Shown here one piece after another: positions 54,303 to 63,070 of a DNA stretch of 64,000 bases. This DNA is from Roseiarcus sp963753135 (GTDB lineage Bacteria; Pseudomonadota; Alphaproteobacteria; Rhizobiales; Beijerinckiaceae): the NCBI GenBank assembly GCA_963753135.1, contig CAVWBA010000028.1, positions 1-64,000 on the forward strand, written 5' to 3'. Position numbers and translations under genes: made by a program. A model generated the notes under the pieces. The model had not been told where the DNA came from. It ran no database searches and saw only the letters and a list, made by a program, of their open reading frames with translations. Numbering within the stretch: position 1 is the stretch's first letter; the number at the start of each line of letters is the position of its first letter.

Positions 54303-54911
54303 TTACCGGTTCAAGACGTCGGCGATGTAAAGCGCTAGAAGCTTCCGCGCCTCGTTGACGAGCATTGCAGCGCCGTCGTCTTCCCCCGCCGCGAGCGGCG
54401 GGATCATCTTCATGACCTGGTTCACGATGACCGCGGCCGCGGCCGCCTCCTCCTGGCCGAGCGCCGGGTTACCGGTCCGGAGGATCGAGGCGATCCGTTC
54501 GCGCAGCTTGTCGCCGAGCGGTTTCCGCCGCTCGACAATTCCAGCGACCGCGCCTGAGAGCGCGATTGCCGCGTCCCGGTCCGTTCCTTGCTTGAGCTTA
54601 TGGTCGATGAGGAGGTCCGCGAGCTCGCGCGCCGAACGGCCCGGGGCAAGCTCCTCGACACGCGCGAACGACGCGGCCCACCGTTCCGCGAACCGATCGA
54701 ACAAAGCCTCGGCGAGCGCCTCCTTGGACGGGAAGAACTGGTAGAGCGAGCCGATCGCGGCCCCGGCCCGCTCGGCGATCTCCGTCATCGTGGCCCCGGC
54801 GTAGCCCTTCTCGGCGAATACAGCGGCGGCGGCGTCGAGGAGCGCGGCGACCCGTTGCTTTCCCCGCTCCCGTTTGGGCTCGCGCGCCGGCAGATAAGTC
54901 GTGGTTGACAT
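54303..54911 (-). CDS. TetR-family repressor
   Basis: TetR regulator, 202 aa. The N-terminal HTH reads RVAALLDAAAAVFAEKGYAG, then ATMTEIAERAGAAIGSLYQFF (recognition helix AAIGSLYQFFPSK). The ligand domain carries a conserved C-terminal TetR_C-like stretch. It starts at ATG 54911, directly divergent from the isochorismatase-fold gene at 55001. The 90-base gap contains an obvious inverted repeat, so control of both genes is likely. Confidence 0.93.
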   Translation of the reverse strand: MSTTTYLPAREPKRERGKQRVAALLDAAAAVFAEKGYAGATMTEIAERAGAAIGSLYQFFPSKEALAEALFDRFAERWAASFARVEELAPGRSARELADLLIDHKLKQGTDRDAAIALSGAVAGIVERRKPLGDKLRERIASILRTGNPALGQEEAAAAAVIVNQVMKMIPPLAAGEDDGAAMLVNEARKLLALYIADVLNR

Positions 54912-54913
54912 AT

Positions 54914-54954
54914 ATGAGGAACACTCATAAAAACACTTTGTGAGTATTCTTCAT
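54914..54954. promoter_or_regulatory. TetR operator, paired inverted repeats
   Basis: ATGAGGAACACTCAT (54914-54928) and GTGAGTATTCTTCAT (54940-54954) are inverted copies of each other (12 of 15 positions) with an 11-base spacer. Each half is itself roughly palindromic. TTGACA at 54905-54910 and an AT-rich block after 54928 could be the plus-strand promoter, which the site would overlap. Confidence 0.7.
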
Positions 54955-55000
54955 AAATCGCGATCGCGCAACCCGCGCCCTTGTCGGAAGCTTCATTTCC

Positions 55001-55559
55001 ATGATCGTCCTGAACCCGCGCACGACCGCACTGGTGCTGATCGACCTGCAGAACGGCGTGCTTGGCCGGAAGCTCGCGCCGATATCAGCCGAGGAACTCC
55101 TCGAGCGCGGCAAGGCGCTGGCGCGACGGTTCCGCGGCGCAGGGGCGCCGGTCCTGCTGGTCAACGTCATTCCGCGGCTCGACGGCCCGGCGCGTCAGGT
55201 CGACGAGCCCACTCCGCTGCCCAAGACCCTGCCTCAGGGTTTCGCCGACCTCCCTCCCAGCCTCGCCGAGCCCGGCGACATTCTGATCACCAAGTCGACC
55301 TGGGGCGCGTTTTTCATGACCGACCTCGATTCTGAGCTTAAGAGCCGCGGCGTGGGCGCAATCGTCCTAGGCGGCGTCGCCACCCATATCGGCGTCGAGT
55401 TCGACCGCGCGGCAAGCGTGGGACCTTGGCTACGAACTCGTCATCGCGCGCGATGTGACGAGCAGCACGGCCCTCGAGCCGCATGAGGGGACGATGCGGT
55501 ATATCTTTCCGCGGATCGCACGAGTCACGGACAGCAACGCTCTCGCCTTTTGCGGCTGA
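55001..55559 (+). CDS. Isochorismatase-fold protein, frameshifted
   Basis: Cysteine-hydrolase (isochorismatase) fold protein of about 185 aa. The catalytic Asp is in TALVLIDLQNGVLGRKLAP and the Lys in DILITKSTWGAFFMTDL. At the nucleophile position the sequence is GVATHIGVEFD: Gly stands where the catalytic Cys is expected (GxxTxxCV). Near 55418 the frame slips; DLGYELVIARDVTSSTALEP and the end follow in the next frame to 55559. Lack of Cys argues against classical hydrolysis, although variants with this GVE motif are common in the family. It is probably repressed by the adjacent TetR. Confidence 0.82.
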
Positions 55560-55566
55560 AGACGGA

Positions 55567-56662
55567 ATGTCTCCTCGCACCCTGCCCAAGACGCCGCAAA
55601 TTATCCAATGGGCCGTGCTACTCGCGGCGTCCGTCGTCTTCATCACGGCTTTCGAATTGATGCGCCTGCCGGCCGCCCTGATGCTTGGCGCAATCGCCGC
55701 GGCGATTCTCCTGTCCTGGTTCGAAGGGGGCGTGAAGCTTCCGAGCTGGGGCTTTGTTATCGCTCAGGGTTTTGTCGGATGCCTGGTCGCGCGCGCCATC
55801 ACGCCCGAGATCGTGATGACGATATTTCGCAGATGGCCGATGTTCCTTGTCTTGATTGGCGCGGTCATATGCTTCGCCGCCCTTCTCGGTTACGTCCTTG
55901 CGCGCCTAAGAGTGCTCCCCGGCACGACCGCGGTCTGGGGATCGTCGGCCGGCGCCGCAACGGCGATGGTGCTGATGTCCGAAGCCTTTGGCGGCGACAT
56001 GAGGCTGGTCGCCGTCATGCAATATCTGCGGGTCGCGTGCGTTGGACTGGTGGCGTCGCTGGTCGCTCGGGCATGGATGGCGCCGGGCGCCGCGTCTGCG
56101 TCGATCGTCTGGTTCCCTCCTCTGGCGCCGGGCCCTTTCTTCGCAACCTTGGCCTTGGGCGTCGGCGGGGCAATCGTCGGGGTCAAATCCAGAATTCCCG
56201 CCGGCGCCTTGCTGGCGCCGATGTTTATTGGCGCGCCGCTTTCCGCGACGCATCTTCTTACAATCACGCTGCCGCCCTGGCTTTTGGCGATCTGCTACGC
56301 GATGGTCGGCTGGGCCATTGGCCTCCGGTTCACGCGCGAGACGGTCCTCTATGCGTGGAAGCAACTGCCTGATCATCCTGGCCTCGATCTTCACGCTGAT
56401 CGCGATGTGCGGCGGTCTCGCCTTCGCACTTCACGAGGCCGCCGGAACCGACCCGCTGACCGCCTATCTCGCGACCAGCCCCGGCGGCGCCGATGCGGTG
56501 GCGATCATTGCGGCGTCGTCCCGGGTCGATCTTCCCTTCGTCATGGCGATGCAGATCGGACGGTTGCTGATGGCGCTTCTGGTCGGCCCTGCTCTTGCGC
56601 GAACGATTGCGCGCTGGGCCGGGAGCGAAGCGGGGCCTTCCGGCGTTCAAAGCAGCAAGTGA
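55567..56662 (+). CDS. AbrB-family membrane protein (PF05145), frameshifted
   Basis: Integral membrane protein of the AbrB duplication family, about 365 aa with two homologous five-to-six-helix halves. It is not the DNA-binding AbrB. The first half contains LPAALMLGAIAAAILLSWFE and VLPGTTAVWGSSAGAATAMV. The second contains LLAPMFIGAPLSATHLLTIT and, after a frame break near 56370, LIILASIFTLIAMCGGLAFA and AYLATSPGGADAVAIIAASS. The repeated GGA/SPGGA motif is typical. The function of the family is not established. It starts 8 bases after the isochorismatase-fold gene, as if in one operon with it. Confidence 0.85.
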
Positions 56663-56675
56663 AGGACGAGCCGCG

Positions 56676-57001
56676 ATGTTCATCTTCCCTGGTACGTTTA
56701 CCTGCTGCAATTCGTCGCCGGACTGTTTCTGGCCAATGGGATTCCGCATTTCGTTCAAGGGGTCAGCGGCCATTGGTTCCAGAGCCCATTCGCTTCGCCG
56801 TCGGGCGTCGGCGAATCCTCGCCTGTCATCAATGTATTGTGGGGCTTCTTTAATCTAGTGATAGGCTTCGCGCTTCTCTTCAACTTTGCGCCCAAGGGGG
56901 CGGATGTCACCCTCCAATGGGCGTTCGTCGGCCTGGGCGCGCTCCTCATCGCCATCTTTTGCGCGTGGCATTTTGGGCGCGTGCGGTCGCGGCGCGGTTA
57001 G
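56676..57001 (+). CDS. Small membrane protein, frameshifted near start
   Basis: About 108 aa with three hydrophobic segments. From ATG 56676 the sequence is MFIF, then, after one missing base in a C-run near 56690, PWYVYLLQFVAGLFLANGIP, HFVQGVSGHWFQSPFASP, VINVLWGFFNLVIGFALLFN and WAFVGLGALLIAIFCAWHFG. The pattern of a short conserved NGIPHF..G segment between helices occurs in many unassigned alphaproteobacterial proteins. No function can be given. It lies in the same direction behind the AbrB-family gene. Confidence 0.65.
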
Positions 57002-57056
57002 GCCGGTCTCCAATCAGAGCGTCATGCCCGCGAAGGCAAGATTCCCGGCTTGCCTC

Positions 57057-58643
57057 TTACGCGCCGCGATAAATGTCCCTGTAAGCTTCCCGCAGCGCCG
57101 CCTTTTGCACCTTGCCCATGGCGTTGCGCGGCAGAGAATCGACAAGGACAATCTGTTTGGGCGCCTTGAATTTGGCCAGGCGGCGGCCCAGCGCCGAGAG
57201 GATCGCCAATTCGGTCAGCGCCGCGCCCGGACGCCTGACGACGGCGGCCGTCACGGCTTCGCCGAAATCGGCATGGGGCACGCCGAACACAGCGCTCTCG
57301 AGCACGCCCTCGATCGCATCGATCTCGGTCTCGACCTCCTTCGGATAGACATTGAAGCCGCCAGAAATCACCAGGTCCTTGGCCCGCCCGACGATGTGGA
57401 TGTAGCCATCCTCGTCAACCTGGGCCAAGTCGCCGGTGATGAAATAGCCGTCGGCGCGAAATTCCTGGTTCGTCTTCTCCGGCATCCGCCAATAGCCGGC
57501 GAAGACGTTCGGGCCCTTGACCTCGATGACGCCAATTTCGCCAGGCTCGACCGGCGCGCCGCTCTCGAGATCGGCGATGCGCACGTTAACCTCTGGAAGC
57601 GCAAAGCCCACCGAGCCAGGCCGGCGTTCGCCGTCGTAGGGGTTCGATGTGATCATGTTGGTTTCGGTCATGCCGTAGCGCTCGAGAATTGCGAAGCCGG
57701 TCCGCTCCCGCCAGGCGGCATGAGTCTCGGCGAGCAGCGGCGCAGAGCCCGAGACGAAGAGACGCATATTCGCGCAGACGTTGCGATCGAGGCCGGAATG
57801 GTCGAGAAGGCGCGTATAGAAGGTCGGCACCCCCATCATCGTCGTCGCTTCCGGCAGCGCCGCGATCACCGCTTCAGGATCGAATCTGGACATGAAGATC
57901 ATCGTCGCCCCCGAGAGCAGCGCGACATTGACCGCCACGAACAGCCCATGCGTATGAAAGACAGGCAGCGCGTGAATGAGTCTGTCGGCGGAGCTGAAGC
58001 GCCAGCAGTCGATCAGGGTCAGCGCGTTCGACGACAGATTCTCGTGCGTCAGCATCGCGCCTTTCGAGCGGCCGGTGGTGCCCGAGGTGTAGAGAATCGC
58101 GGCGAGATCGTCGCTCGCCCGGGGCGTTGTTTCGAAGTCAGCTGGCGCGGCGGCGATCGCCGCGGCGAATGTTCCATCGTGCTTGACGCCAAGGCTCTCG
58201 ACCGAGCGCAAGTTGAGCTCCTGCGCGAGCGCGCGAATCGCCTCGAGCCGGTCGGGACGGCAAAGGGTCAGCGCAGGTTCGGCGTCGCCAAGGAAATATT
58301 CGAGCTCGGCAAGCGTATAGGCGGTGTTCAGCGGCAGCAGCACCGCGCCCGCCCGAAGGCACGCGAGGGCGACAACGATCACGTCGGTTGATTTCTCGAT
58401 CTGCACCGCGACCCGGTCGCCAGGCTTGACCCCAAGCCCGACCAGCGCGTTGGCCGCCTGCGCCGAGCGCTTGAACAACTCGCCATAGGTCAGAGCGGTG
58501 TTGTCTCCGGTCTCCAGAGCAAGCTTGTCCGGATCGGGCGCCCGGGCCGCGATGAGGTCAAACAGGTTTGCGGACTGATTTCGCGACACTTGGTCTCCAA
58601 ATTGAAGGAACGAGCCAGCGCTCGGGATGCCGGACAAACGCAT
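57057..58643 (-). CDS. matB: Malonyl-CoA synthetase-like acyl-CoA ligase
   Basis: AMP-forming acyl-CoA ligase, 528 aa. The P-loop-like motif is AAILYTSGTTGRSKGAMLTH. The A5 motif is ERYGMTETNMITSNPYDGER, A8 is YIHIVGRAKDLVISGGFNVY, and the catalytic Lys is in LPRNAMGKVQKAAL. The RYGMTETNM sequence and overall length favour the MatB malonyl-CoA synthetase group, which activates malonate to malonyl-CoA. The start at 58643 may be too early; a start just before SRNQSANLFDLIAARAP would also fit. There is no malonate decarboxylase nearby. Confidence 0.85.
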   Translation of the reverse strand: MRLSGIPSAGSFLQFGDQVSRNQSANLFDLIAARAPDPDKLALETGDNTALTYGELFKRSAQAANALVGLGVKPGDRVAVQIEKSTDVIVVALACLRAGAVLLPLNTAYTLAELEYFLGDAEPALTLCRPDRLEAIRALAQELNLRSVESLGVKHDGTFAAAIAAAPADFETTPRASDDLAAILYTSGTTGRSKGAMLTHENLSSNALTLIDCWRFSSADRLIHALPVFHTHGLFVAVNVALLSGATMIFMSRFDPEAVIAALPEATTMMGVPTFYTRLLDHSGLDRNVCANMRLFVSGSAPLLAETHAAWRERTGFAILERYGMTETNMITSNPYDGERRPGSVGFALPEVNVRIADLESGAPVEPGEIGVIEVKGPNVFAGYWRMPEKTNQEFRADGYFITGDLAQVDEDGYIHIVGRAKDLVISGGFNVYPKEVETEIDAIEGVLESAVFGVPHADFGEAVTAAVVRRPGAALTELAILSALGRRLAKFKAPKQIVLVDSLPRNAMGKVQKAALREAYRDIYRGA

Positions 58644-58800
58644 TATAGGCTGGCGAGGCGCGCAAACGCGATAGGATAGAGGTCGGGCCGCCGGACCGAG
58701 ATCCCCTTCGCGGCTCAGCAGCTTGCAACTTGATTTCCGGGCCGATCTTCTCTCAAAGGCAGATCGAAACGCGGATTGGGGCTAAACGAAAGCGGGAGAC

Positions 58801-59541
58801 ATGGCCACGACTGAAAAGGCGCTGCGCGAAGCCATCATCGCACACGGCGCGAGCGTTGTGGCTGCCGGGCTCGGCGGCGCTCTTGTCGGCGACATTTCGG
58901 CGCGCCTCGAAGATTTGCTGCTCATCACGCCGAGCGGCGCAGACTATGCGAGCCTCCGGCCGGCGATGATCGCGCTCATGCCTTTGGTCGGCGAATATGG
59001 CGCCTGGAAAGGTCCGATGAAGCCAACAGGCGAATGGCGCATTCATCTCGGTATTGTGCGGGCCCGTCCCGACATCGGAGGAATTGTGCGTTTCCAGTCG
59101 CCTTACGCCACCGCTTTGGCCATGGCGCGCAAGCCGATCCTGGCGGCTCATTCGATGATTGCGCTGTTTGGCGCGCCAATCGTCCGGTGCGCCAAATATG
59201 CGCCCGCCGGCACCAAGGAATTGGCGGGCCTGACGCTCGAGGCGCTGGATCAAAGCCATGCGGTTCTGCTTAGCAACTATTGCGCATTGACCACCGGCCC
59301 GACGCTCGAGGCGGCGCTGGTCCGGGCGCGCGAGCTCGAAACCCTCGCCCGCCTCTACGCAATCGCCCTTTCAGTTGGTCGTCCGGCCATACTTTCAGAT
59401 GAAGAAGTCGGTCGCATCGGCGAGCGCCTCAAGTCGAACGGCGCCGATGTCCGGGCGCGCGTTGCGGCGCTTGTTGAAACGACGGCGAAACCCAAGCCGC
59501 CCGCCAAGGCCAAGCGCGTCGCGCGCAAGCGGCGCTCATAA
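58801..59541 (+). CDS. Class II aldolase/adducin-fold protein without metal ligands
   Basis: Aldolase II-fold protein of 246 aa, cytoplasmic. The fold-typical segments are present: GLGGALVGDISARLEDLLLI, KPTGEWRIHLGIVRARPDIG, YATALAMARKPI and LTLEALDQSHAVLLSNYCAL. The zinc site is lost: VHxHS reads VRFQS, and the NHG histidine region reads SNYCA. The Glu in GEWRIH remains. The C-terminus is a basic Lys/Ala/Pro tail (KPKPPAKAKRVARKRRS). It is unlikely to be an active aldolase. A binding or structural role is possible. Confidence 0.82.
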   Translation: MATTEKALREAIIAHGASVVAAGLGGALVGDISARLEDLLLITPSGADYASLRPAMIALMPLVGEYGAWKGPMKPTGEWRIHLGIVRARPDIGGIVRFQSPYATALAMARKPILAAHSMIALFGAPIVRCAKYAPAGTKELAGLTLEALDQSHAVLLSNYCALTTGPTLEAALVRARELETLARLYAIALSVGRPAILSDEEVGRIGERLKSNGADVRARVAALVETTAKPKPPAKAKRVARKRRS

Positions 59542-59731
59542 AGCGATGCGCGCAGCCCGTGCGGGGTCGGCGGCGCCCGCGCAACGGCCATTTTACCGGC
59601 GCGCCCCAAAGTTTTCAGTTGGTTACGACCCCCTTTAGTTCCCTCCTCGTGCGACACTATTCAACTCATTTAGTCTGTAATAATAATGCAATGACCACGG
59701 TCGAGGTAAGTAACCCCAAGGGCGAATTGTT
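59542..59731. other. Short intergenic region
   Basis: About 190 bases between the convergent aldolase-fold gene and xdhC. It is AT-richer near 59650-59690. I see no gene or strong hairpin. Confidence 0.5.
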
Positions 59732-60733
59732 CTAAAGCGCCGAGGCGGGCGGACCGGTGCGGAGACTCTCCCGCCTTGCGCCGCGTTCCTCCGCCTCGAG
59801 CCTCTCGCTGACGATCAGAAGCTGCGCCGCGGTCGAGGCGGCGATCACCGCTGGATCCTTGGATTCGAGGCCCGGAATCCCAATCGGGCAGACGAGACGG
59901 GCGAGCTGAACCTCGGTCAAGCCCGCCGCACGCATCTGGCTCAAGAACCGCGCCCGTTTCGTCGCCGAGCCGATGAGGCCGACATAGCCGAAGCGCTCGA
60001 CCCGCAGCGCCTCGGCGACGATTTCGAGATCGAGCGCGTGCGAATGCGTCATCACGACGATGAGCGCGCTGTCGGGCGCGCCGGCGAGTTCGGCGGCAGG
60101 CTCCGGCGCATGAATGAGCGTGACGTTCGCGGGCGCATGCGCGGGAAAAGCGTCGCGCCTGGGGTCAATCCAGCGCACCGCGAAAGGCAGCGGCGCGAGC
60201 GCGAGCGCCAACGCCCGTCCGACATGGCCGGCGCCGAACAGGTAGACCGCGCGCGCAAGCACGCCGAGCGATTCAGTCCAGCTCTCCTCGGCGAGACGCG
60301 CCAGCCTGCGCTCGCCAAGGCTAGACCCGAGCGTGCGCTGAATCCGTCCGTCCAGCCCCAGCCGCGCGCTGAGCGTCGCTGAAGCGCCGCTTTCAGCGAT
60401 CGCCAGCGGCGAAAGTTCGTCGAGATCGCGCCGGTCGAATGTCTCGACGCGCCATTCGACCCGCCCGCCGCAACACTGGCCGAGTTCGGGTCCGAGCGCG
60501 AGCGAACGGCGCGCCGCCGGCCCGCGGCCTCTTCGAAGAGCTTCGTTCGCCGCTTCGAGCGCCGCAAACTCGAGCGCCCCGCCGCCGATCGTGCCGTGAA
60601 AGCTTCCCGATGGCCGCACCACCATGCACGCGCCCGCTTCGCGCGGACTCGAACCCTCGACCCGCGCGAGCGTCACCAGCGCAGCCGAGCCCTCGGCTTC
60701 AATCGCTTCGATGAGACGGCGGAAGGCTTTCAT
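59732..60733 (-). CDS. xdhC: XdhC molybdenum-cofactor maturation factor
   Basis: Protein that binds the molybdopterin cofactor, promotes its sulfuration and inserts it into xanthine dehydrogenase; 333 aa, cytoplasmic. The N-terminal XdhC/CoxI domain has ALVTLARVEGSSPREAGACM, GTIGGGALEFAALEAANEAL and LGPELGQCCGGRVEWRVE (the CCGG cysteines). The C-terminal Rossmann domain has AVYLFGAGHVGRALALALAP and FGYVGLIGSATKRARFLSQM. It is the last gene of the xdhA-xdhB-xdhC operon, 9 bases after xdhB. Confidence 0.95.
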   Translation of the reverse strand: MKAFRRLIEAIEAEGSAALVTLARVEGSSPREAGACMVVRPSGSFHGTIGGGALEFAALEAANEALRRGRGPAARRSLALGPELGQCCGGRVEWRVETFDRRDLDELSPLAIAESGASATLSARLGLDGRIQRTLGSSLGERRLARLAEESWTESLGVLARAVYLFGAGHVGRALALALAPLPFAVRWIDPRRDAFPAHAPANVTLIHAPEPAAELAGAPDSALIVVMTHSHALDLEIVAEALRVERFGYVGLIGSATKRARFLSQMRAAGLTEVQLARLVCPIGIPGLESKDPAVIAASTAAQLLIVSERLEAEERGARRESLRTGPPASAL

Positions 60734-60742
60734 GGGCTACCC

Positions 60743-63070
60743 TCAACCCGTCCCGTTGAGCGAGGCGATGGCGCGGAGGATCGATTCCGGCGTGCATGGC
60801 GGATCGAGCTTCGGCTGCCCTTTCGGGTTCGTCGCATGAACCGCGTCGAGGATCGCGGAATAGACCGAAATTCCATGCATCAACGGCGGCTCGCCCACCG
60901 CCTTCGAACGGTAGATGCTCGGCGTCGGGTTAGGCCGGGTGTAAAGGCGGGTGTTGAAGATCGGAGGCGTGTCGGAGGCCACGGGGATCTTGTAAGTCGC
61001 GGGCGCATGCGTCAGCAGCCTTCCATCGGCGCCGTACACGAGCTCCTCGGTCGTCAGCCAGCCCATGCCTTGAATGAAAGCGCCTTCAACCTGGCCCATG
61101 TCGATCGCCGGATTGATCGACGCGCCGACATCATGCAAGAGATCGGCCCGCAGGACCCGCATCTCGCCGGTCAGCGTGTCGATTGCGACCTCCGAGCAAG
61201 CCGCGCCATAGGCGAAATAGAGGAACGGACGTCCCTTCGCCCTGAGACGATCCCAGTGGATCTCCGGCGTCTTGTAATAGCCGGAATGCGACAGCTGCAC
61301 GCGCGCCAGCCGGCAAGCTTTGGCGAGCTCGCCAAAGCTCATCGAGACATTGCCGGCGAACACGCGCGCGTCGCGGAACTCGACCGCCTCCGGCGCGACG
61401 CTCCATGCCTCGGCGGCGAAGGCCGCCATCCTTTGCCGGATCGCGCCGGCGGCGATTTTCCCCGCCATGCCGTTGAGATCGGTCCCGGAAGAAGCGGCGG
61501 TCGGCGAGGCGTTGGGGACCTTGGCGGTGTTGGTTGCGGTTATCCGTATGAAATGCAGCGGCACGCCGAACTCTTCAGCCACGATCTGCGCGACCTTGGT
61601 GAACAGCCCCTGCCCCATCTCCGTGCCGCCGTGGTTGAGATGAATCGAGCCGTCGGAATAGACATGCACCAGGGCGGTCGCCTGATTGAGCGGGATCAGC
61701 GTGAATGAAATGCCGAACATCACCGGCGTCAGCGCAATGCCCCGCTTGATGATCGGACTCTCCGCATTGAAAGCTGCGATCCGCTCGCGCCGGGCGCGAT
61801 AGTCGCTCGAAACCTCGAGGTCCTCGATGATCGCCCGTTGGGTCTCATAGTCCTCGACGGTCTGATCGTAGGGCGTGCGGTCGAAACCCGCGCGCAACAG
61901 GTTCGCCTTGCGGACGTCGAGCGGATCGAGACCGCGCTCGCGCGCGATTGCGTCCATCACCCGCTCGATTGCGATCATGCCTTGCGGACCACCGAAGCCT
62001 CTGAATGCGGTGTTGGAGACGGTGTTGGTCTTGAGTCGGCGGGTGAGAATCGAAACGTCAGGCAGCCAGTAGCCGTTGCCGGCGTGAAACATCGCGCGGT
62101 CACAGACGCCGGGCGAGAGGTCCGCGGAACAGCCGCAGCGCGCGTTGAGCGCCACTTCGTAGCCGGCGACCACGCCCTTGTCGTCGTAACCCACTTGCCA
62201 ATCGGCGCGGAAGTCATGGCGCTTGCCGGTCAGTGCGAAGTCGTCGTCGCGGTCGAGGCGAACTTTGCAGGGTCGCCCGGTCAAGCGCGCGGCGAGCGCC
62301 GCAATCGCCGCCCAGGCGCAGGCCTGGCTTTCCTTGCCGCCGAACCCGCCGCCCATCCGGCGCGTCTCCACGGTGACAAAGGCGTCCGGCACGCCGAGGA
62401 CGCGGGCGACGATGTGCTGGGTCTCCGTCGGATCCTGCGTCGACGCGTGCACGGTCATCTCGTCGCCTTCGCCAGGAAAGGCGAACGACGCCTGGCCCTC
62501 GAGATAGAAATGCTCCTGGCCGCCGATTGAAAACTGTCCCTCGAGCCGGCGCGCGGCCTTGTCGATCGCGGTCGTCGCGTCGCCACGCCCGAAAGCGTAG
62601 TCGTCCTGAACCCGCGCGCCGCTGACGAGCGCATCCTCAATCGTGACCGCGGGCGCCACGGCCTCGATGTCGACCTTGGCGAGCCGCGCCGCCCGACGCG
62701 CCTCATCGCGCGTGCGCGCCACGACCGCGAACAAAGCCTGGCCGTGGAACATCACCTCTTGTTCGACGAACAGCGGCTCATCGGCGAAAACCGGCGCGAT
62801 GTCGTTCTTGCCCGGAATATCGGCCGCAGTCAGAACAGCGACCACGCCAGGGGCCCCGCGCACCGCCTCCAGCCCCAAGCTCTTCAATTTGCCGGAGGCC
62901 TTGTTGGCCATGCCGATCGCGATATGCAGCGTGCCCGCAGGCTCGCCGATGTCGTCCACATAAGTGGCCGCGCCCTGAACATGCAGGCGCGCGGAATCGT
63001 GCGGCAGCGGCTTATGAACCACCGCGGTCGCGGGCGCGTCGAGGACAGCTAAGTCATCATTCGGCGGCAT
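60743..63070 (-). CDS. xdhB: Xanthine dehydrogenase molybdenum subunit XdhB
   Basis: Large Mo-binding subunit oxidising hypoxanthine and xanthine to urate, 775 aa from ATG 63070 (MPPNDDLAV), which overlaps the end of xdhA. Key parts are GAATYVDDIGEPAGTLHIAI at the start, the Mo-site loop GGQEHFYLEGQASFAFPGEG, RMGGGFGGKESQACAWAAIA, NTAFRGFGGPQGMIAIERVM (the Arg that binds substrate) and VEGAFIQGMGWLTTEELVYG with the catalytic Glu region near the end (SKAVGEPPLMHGISVY). No frame breaks. Confidence 0.96.
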   Translation of the reverse strand: MPPNDDLAVLDAPATAVVHKPLPHDSARLHVQGAATYVDDIGEPAGTLHIAIGMANKASGKLKSLGLEAVRGAPGVVAVLTAADIPGKNDIAPVFADEPLFVEQEVMFHGQALFAVVARTRDEARRAARLAKVDIEAVAPAVTIEDALVSGARVQDDYAFGRGDATTAIDKAARRLEGQFSIGGQEHFYLEGQASFAFPGEGDEMTVHASTQDPTETQHIVARVLGVPDAFVTVETRRMGGGFGGKESQACAWAAIAALAARLTGRPCKVRLDRDDDFALTGKRHDFRADWQVGYDDKGVVAGYEVALNARCGCSADLSPGVCDRAMFHAGNGYWLPDVSILTRRLKTNTVSNTAFRGFGGPQGMIAIERVMDAIARERGLDPLDVRKANLLRAGFDRTPYDQTVEDYETQRAIIEDLEVSSDYRARRERIAAFNAESPIIKRGIALTPVMFGISFTLIPLNQATALVHVYSDGSIHLNHGGTEMGQGLFTKVAQIVAEEFGVPLHFIRITATNTAKVPNASPTAASSGTDLNGMAGKIAAGAIRQRMAAFAAEAWSVAPEAVEFRDARVFAGNVSMSFGELAKACRLARVQLSHSGYYKTPEIHWDRLRAKGRPFLYFAYGAACSEVAIDTLTGEMRVLRADLLHDVGASINPAIDMGQVEGAFIQGMGWLTTEELVYGADGRLLTHAPATYKIPVASDTPPIFNTRLYTRPNPTPSIYRSKAVGEPPLMHGISVYSAILDAVHATNPKGQPKLDPPCTPESILRAIASLNGTG

